DNA of 64,000 nucleotides, taken from contig NC_134136.1 of the NCBI RefSeq assembly GCF_040939455.1, positions 74,972,001-75,036,000 on the forward strand, given 5' to 3'. Position 1 is the first letter of the stretch; each line of letters opens with the position of its first letter. This document shows positions 58,568 through 64,000 of this stretch, in pieces. The notes under the pieces were generated by a model. That model ran no database searches and was not told where the DNA came from. It was given only the letters and a program-made list of their open reading frames with translations. The position numbers and the translations under genes are program-made. This stretch comes from Microcebus murinus (Eukaryota > Chordata > Mammalia > Primates > Cheirogaleidae).

Positions 58568-60243
58568 TGAGTCATAGGCAGATGGTAGAGGTCAGGTCCA
58601 TAGGTCCCTGGAGATCATGTTAAGGGTTTTTCTCTGGACCAGGCAAGTAAACATGAAGGAAGAGTGTTATTGAGATCTATGGCGGCTTTAAGTTGTGCTT
58701 CAGTTATAGTTATCATTTTAGCTGATTTTAGATATATTTTAAAGGGTGTGCTTCAGAACATACAACTGGATCCTGGTAAATCAAAACCAAGCCATGGGTG
58801 GGTCATGCCAGAAAGAGTACCAACAGGCCTGCTCTGAACTTAAGCACCATCTGGTAGCAGCTATACCAAACTGTATGCACTGACCCCTTAAAACAGTGGT
58901 TACTCCCCCAAAGCTATGTTGAAGCAGAACAATGTCTATTTGGTGGTAAGAGATAGTCATTTCCCAGATGCTGGATTCAGAACTAAACCTTTAGGTGAAA
59001 TGATTTACCCAGAGTATTTTTCCACAAACTTACTGTTCTATTTTCATAGATGCATATTTGTATTAGAATGTAGAACATGGGCATCTATGTGTTCTTCCAT
59101 AGGTCCCTAGTGTACAAACTGATGTGGCTTGCTCACAGCCAATCATTTTCATGTGCTTCCAGTTGCGTGGGAATCTATGCTGACATTATCCAGAAACGGT
59201 TTTCCCCAATGCTGAGCATGCCTAAGAGGTGAGAAACACTATACAAAAATTTAAAATAAACAAAAAACACAAACTCCAATTCTTTTCATCACAAACACCT
59301 TAATTATTGGTACAATCAAATACTGCATTCATTCTAAATATGGACCAGCCTGACATTTAAAGTTCCATGGTGCTTGAAGATTAAATAGCTGCGGAGTGAG
59401 AAATCATTGCTATAGTAACAGATTATCCACGGTTCTTTTATAAATAAATTTTCATCTCAAAGCAAGAATCCATTCAAACTATATTAATAATAAGCAAGCA
59501 AACTGAGAAGAAGAAAAGTGGTATTTAAAAGCTTTGAATATTTTCCATTTTTATTTCCTTTAAAAAAATCATACCTAGAATAGAAATTTTAGATTGAATC
59601 AAAGGATTCCCATTTGCTCAACACAAGGATGAGCTTCATTTTTTTAAAGCATAAACATTTTTTCTCTTTACACCTAAGCTTTTAATAAAGGGCACAACAT
59701 TTAGAAATGTACTTGGTTCTTTTTAGAAGAACAAAGGTACCTTTTTTTAAAGAAATTGACTTTTAACCAAACAGGAAGAGGTTGGTTATAAACATGGACA
59801 AAAGTTAGATTGACTTTATTCTTTCTTCAATTTTCTGTTTGTGTGATTACTTACATGACCGTAGGTAACTAGATTTTCCCTTCTCTGTATTTTAGGTCAA
59901 ATGTCTGAAAAATGGGCAAATGTTTCAAGACCTATTACCCAGTTAACACTAATAGCCATCATTAGTCAAGTGGGTCCCCTATAGCACAGTATTCACAGAG
60001 ACCTGGGTTCACATCCCTCCTTCACCACTCAGAAACTTTGTGACCTTGAGCTAGGCCCTTGACCTTTATAAACCTCACATACTTCATCTGGAAGACAGGG
60101 ATTACGATGACCATATTCCTTATTCCACACTGATTTGGGGGAGAATCAAATGAGAAAGGAGATATGAACACACTGTTCAAAAGTAAGAGATTATAATTGC
60201 AAAAGTAAGATTATAATTGCATAGCTCTCCTCTCCTTGCTAAG

Positions 60244-60291
<48 letters not shown>

Positions 60292-62394
60292 TGTGTGTGA
60301 CTAAATTTCCACACTCTTAATGTGTGGTTAGAGAGGTCAGTTTTTCTCAAAACAGATATTGTGTTTCTTAGCCACAGAAGACTAAGTGCTTCTGGAGCCA
60401 CTGCTAGTTTACAGTCAGGCCTGAAAGGGAAAACAAAAACAAAAATGAAAACAAAAAAAACTTCTCATCAGCATAAACTCTGATTAGATGGGAATAAGCA
60501 GAGTACAGCTGCCAATAATTTATAACTATTCTCTAATTTTACATATGAGTTAAAGTGAGGCTCAAATATTGTTTCAAGGTCAAGTACACACAATTTATAC
60601 ATTTATAAAATCATCACATTGTACACCTGAAATATAGAGGATCTTTGTCAATTAAATATTTTAAAATAAAATAAATAAAAGAACTCCAGAGCAAATCAGA
60701 TGAGACTGGAGTGATGAAAGGATGAAAAAACTTTCCAGACAACGTATAAAATCTTTTGGTGGGTATAACTTTGGAAGATAAACTGTGAAAAGGAAATGCA
60801 CCCCATCTCAAGGACCAGTTGAAGTTGTATATCTCAACTAGGTAAAGCTAATAAAGTCATAACTAGGCATGAAAGAGAATTTCAAGGGCATCTCTAATTT
60901 TTTTAAAAAGAGTGACCATCCTTGGAAACTAAAAAGATATTAGTGAAGCAAGGATATCATTGTTCAGTTTCCTGGCTTTAAGAGACACTTAGGACACGTT
61001 CAACCATATGGAAGCAAGTAACTAAACTAAGATCATACAGCTGTCCTAAGGCAGAACCTTCCACTGCAGATTAGAATCTGCAAATTAGGATCCATATCTG
61101 CAGATATGGATCTCCAAACTCAAAGGCAAAAGGCAGACCAAGAATGGGTGTTCCTCCTAATCCCCCTACCAGGAGGCATCAGTGTAATAAAATAAACCAG
61201 CACTCCTCTAAGATCTAAGTTGAATTATGAGTTTAACTCAGAATCACTATATTGGGTATGCATGCTTCAATACTTCATAAAAAAGTACCCATTATAGAAT
61301 TGATTCTTTTACCAGAACTGAGTATTGGTGCATCTCTCAGAGATCTTTGTATACAAGAGATAACAGACTTCTGTGTCAACAAATACTGGAGCAAACCAGC
61401 CTCTGGGGGAAATGGACTGAGCGCCATCTAGTGTAAACGCTCTGTAGTAAATATTCTTGAAACAAGAGATACTTCCAAGTTCCAGCTAGTGACAAAGGAA
61501 AAAATGTTCCAGGACCAGGTAATTCAGCTGAAATCCTTTCTAAACTACAGTTAATCTAATGATGATAATATAGTCTTAATTGCAATCTCCCATAGATACA
61601 AATTAAGTCAAATTTCCAAGTATGAGTGTATTATAGTATATCCTCTTAGAGTTCAGCTGTGAGAAAACTTGGCCTTTTGTGACCCTCCCTACAGTCCTCA
61701 TCCCCTGAACTATCACCTTCTCCACTGAGTTCCCTTAATACTTTGCCCTTGATTTCCATATTCTATTCTCAACAAAGATAGAAACAAAAATTTTATATAT
61801 ATGCCAGCTTATATTATTACTCTGCTCAAATCCTTCCTATAATTCCTACTTTCACTCAGAGTACAAGTGAAAACCATGAAAATATCTACATAATATAGCC
61901 CCCAGTTATCACTCTGTACATATCCTCTACTTGGCTGTCTCTTGCCTACTTGGTTCCAGCCACAGTGGCCTTTGTGCATTATCTAAAATAAATCAGGCAT
62001 TCTCTAGCCTTAGAAGTGTTTATTTTTTCCATCTGCCTGGAAGAATATATCTAATATGTGATGTCAATTTGGATTTGGGAAGATTGGTTTTTCAGTAGAT
62101 GGAGATGGTGTATAGTGCTTAGGAGCATGGGTGCTAGTGTCAAACACACATTCATTAAATTTTGTCTATACCATTCACAGGTGTGACTTAGAACAGGCAT
62201 TTTATCTCCCCAATATTGAGTTTTCTCACCTAAAAAATGAGATGATAATGAAGCGGACATTATAAGGTGGTGGCAAGAATTGACTAATAAAAGTCTTATT
62301 CTTAAGAGAGACCAGGAATATAGAAGTTTCAAAAATATTGCCTTATTGATATTGTAAGATACTGGGCTATAAAGACAATAGACACGATTGTCTC
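58568..62394. other. Intervening sequence with microsatellite and MIR-like fragments
   Basis: No gene seen. MIR-like plus-strand fragments at about 59985-60180 (AGACCTGGGTTCACATCCC) and 62105-62305 (AGGAGCATGGGTGCTAGTGT, TTTTCTCACCTAAAAAATGA). GT microsatellite listed separately. Remaining DNA unassigned. Confidence 0.45.
60249..60299. repeat. (GT)n microsatellite with one A interruption
   Basis: About 25 GT units, with GTAT interrupting near 60285. Confidence 0.97.
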
Positions 62395-63819
62395 AGGGAG
62401 TGGAGCAAGATGGCGGACGAATAACACCTTCAGACAGAGTGTCTCTGCAGAAAAGACAGATTCTAGCAGAAATTAGAAAAAAGAAGCAAGAAGACAAGCA
62501 TACAGCAGATGAGGGCCAGAAGGAGGGGTACCTGAGACCCTGAGAGCCTCCATGGGAGGAGGCTGCGAAGGAGAACTGGAAGCTGAGACCGCCGGAGCAG
62601 CCTGGAGACCAGCGGGAAGGGTAGGTGGATAAGTCACCTTTCCCCTCCCCTGCATATGGGATTGATGGTGGGCTTCCCAGCAGGTGGAGAGACCTGCGGA
62701 CACCAGCGCAGAGACGGCCGCCGCCAGGTAGCAGTGAGCCTGTAGTTGACGGGGCAGAAGGCTCCAAACTCCCTCTGGGCACCTCCCTGTGCACAGACCC
62801 AAGCCGTGCGGCAGACGCTATATTACCTCCTTCTCCCCTCCGCCGACCCTACCCGTGGCTGCCCAGAGAGACAATACAGCCACCAGCCAGAGGCACCCCC
62901 AGGGAACTGGACCTTCCCTTTTGGCACCATACAGCTAACTCAGGGGAACTCAGACTGTGAGCTCCCTACCCGCCAGCCCTCCCAGGTGCTGCTGGCACGG
63001 TGTTCCCAGGAGAATGGTGCCAACTCAGAGGCTGAGAGACATAGACCCAGCTTGGGCTCCCTGTGGGTGAATTGGGACCAGAATTCCTCTCCCTGGTGAA
63101 CATACAATTTGAAATCTGGGACCCAGAGGTCAGACCTGCAGACCAGATCCACTGCACCGAGGGCTAGCATTGCCCGGGGCACAGAAGGCTTATACGTGAA
63201 CAGCCTACTGAGGTGTGTGTGCCTCCAGGGGCGGATCAGCATCCTAGAGGGCAACCCTCCTCCCAGGAGGAGGCCGTGCGCCAAGTCCAGGTGGCGTTCC
63301 TGTGCAGGGAACCTCCCTGCCGGCATCACAGTCTGGGGAGGCCTTGTGGCTTGTGGTCTGCCCTGCTGGCAGAGGCCCAGGAGTAGCTGCAGAGTTGGGG
63401 AGGGTGGAAAGAAGCGACGCCCGCTCCAGACTGCGGATCTCAGACAGCCCCACACGCACACCCAGACTGTCTAGCTGAGCGGGACCATTCCGGCCCCAGC
63501 CTGACAGCTTTCCCTGGAAGCAGAGAACAGAACTTGGACCCCTGCTAACTGCCTGAGGGCAGGCTTACCCAGCCCACCTCTGCCCAGAACAAGAACTGAC
63601 AACAGGACACAAAATCAACAGCATAGCCTGTTCTGCCAAGCAAACGCCACCTACTGACAGGGATGGCATCCTGCACAGCGTTTCAACGGCACCCACTGAC
63701 TCAATATACTCAGAGTGGACCAATCTCACCCACAGACACCACCTAACGCCTCAGAAACTAAACAAGGTGTGTGAATACCCAAACAACAACCTAAAGGAAA
63801 GAAACAACAACTGATTGAC
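62395..63819 (+). promoter_or_regulatory. L1-G 5' UTR / internal promoter
   Basis: 1.4 kb, GC-rich. AAGATGGCGG at 62407-62416. The minus (antisense) strand has open frames at 62393-62794 and 62940-63461; the latter is colinear with frames in L1-A, L1-B and L1-E (see findings). Confidence 0.85.
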
Positions 63820-64000
63820 ATGGGAAGAATTCAGCGAAAGAACTCAGGAAATATGAAGAACCAAATGGAAAACACACCCCCAAAGAGGAGCACCAGCCCC
63901 CTAGAAACGGACACCAAGCAAAATCAGGCAACCAATATGACAGAAGAGGAATTTCATATGTGGATCATAAGAACACTCACCCACTGCAACAACTCAATAA
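63820..64000 (+). pseudogene. L1-G ORF1, N-terminal part, frameshifted at window edge
   Basis: ATG at 63820 (MGRIQRKNSGNMKNQMENTP). Codon 6 is CGA, the presumed original codon that is TGA in L1-E. The first ~50 codons are open to MTEEEFHMWIIRTLT. At about 63981 the sequence CCCACTGCAACAACTC lacks bases present in L1-E (CCCAGCTGCAACAACAACTC): a one-base plus a three-base deletion, giving a frameshift. So ORF1 is probably dead unless the reading is wrong. Confidence 0.88.

Larger units (their letters stand above)
62395..64000 (+). mobile_element. L1-G: LINE-1 5' end, continues beyond window
   Basis: Begins GGGAGTGGAGCAAGATGGCG at about 62396, a complete 5' end with the YY1-type motif. 5' UTR to 63819, ORF1 from 63820, cut by the window edge. 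The 5' UTR looks the least degraded of the copies. Confidence 0.93.

Overview
This is a mammalian, non-coding, repeat-dominated window from a primate, probably a strepsirrhine (lemur or loris type). The evidence is a 7SL-derived Alu monomer at 18.1 kb, a dimeric Alu at 56.0 kb, MLT1-type MaLR LTRs, MIR-like fragments, and several copies of one L1 family whose G-rich 3' UTR and GC-rich 5' UTR do not look like the human L1PA lineage. The species is an inference. No intact host gene was found. Nearly all long open frames are fragments of L1 ORF1/ORF2, antisense frames in L1 5' UTRs, or retroviral remnants. LAYOUT. 1-6012: full-5'-end L1 on the minus strand (L1-A), 3' end outside the window. 7618-13810: 6.2-kb plus-strand L1 (L1-B) with imperfect target-site duplications. 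13965-14725: older L1 3' end. 16612-16999: solo LTR with a CAAC duplication. 18124-18301: Alu monomer. 18.3-24.1 kb: ancient repeats and unassigned sequence. 24848-30051: a GC-rich class I endogenous retrovirus on the minus strand, inserted in an older L1. 32322-35210: L1 with an inverted 5' part (L1-C). 40205-40289: an 85-bp L1 3' end with a perfect 16-bp duplication (L1-D). 46031-52549 and 52550-55130: near-complete L1-E abutting a second L1 that has only 5' UTR and ORF1 (L1-F). 62395-64000: 5' end of plus-strand L1-G. Four MLT1-type LTRs lie at 36.8, 44.1, 55.8 and 58.2 kb. MAIN DISCOVERY. The provirus has two LTRs, a 4-bp GTAG duplication, a tRNA-Glu-type primer site and a polypurine tract. 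Between its protease remnant and the end of reverse transcriptase it carries about 680 bp that do not belong to a retrovirus: a coding segment of a sarcomeric myosin heavy chain rod, best matched by memory to MYH7B. It has the virus's orientation, is intron-free over its visible length, carries internal deletions, and lies in one frame with the upstream gag/protease remnant. This is the structure of a host-gene-transducing, replication-defective retrovirus that became fixed in the germ line. The same provirus has an array of about ten 47-48-bp leader repeats that could each form two hairpins, a 126-bp in-frame duplication of the nucleocapsid zinc knuckle, and a 24-bp CCAAT-box array that differs between its two LTRs. 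The solo LTR at 16.6 kb belongs to a related family. All retroviral frames are now broken by stop codons, so today this is a fossil.
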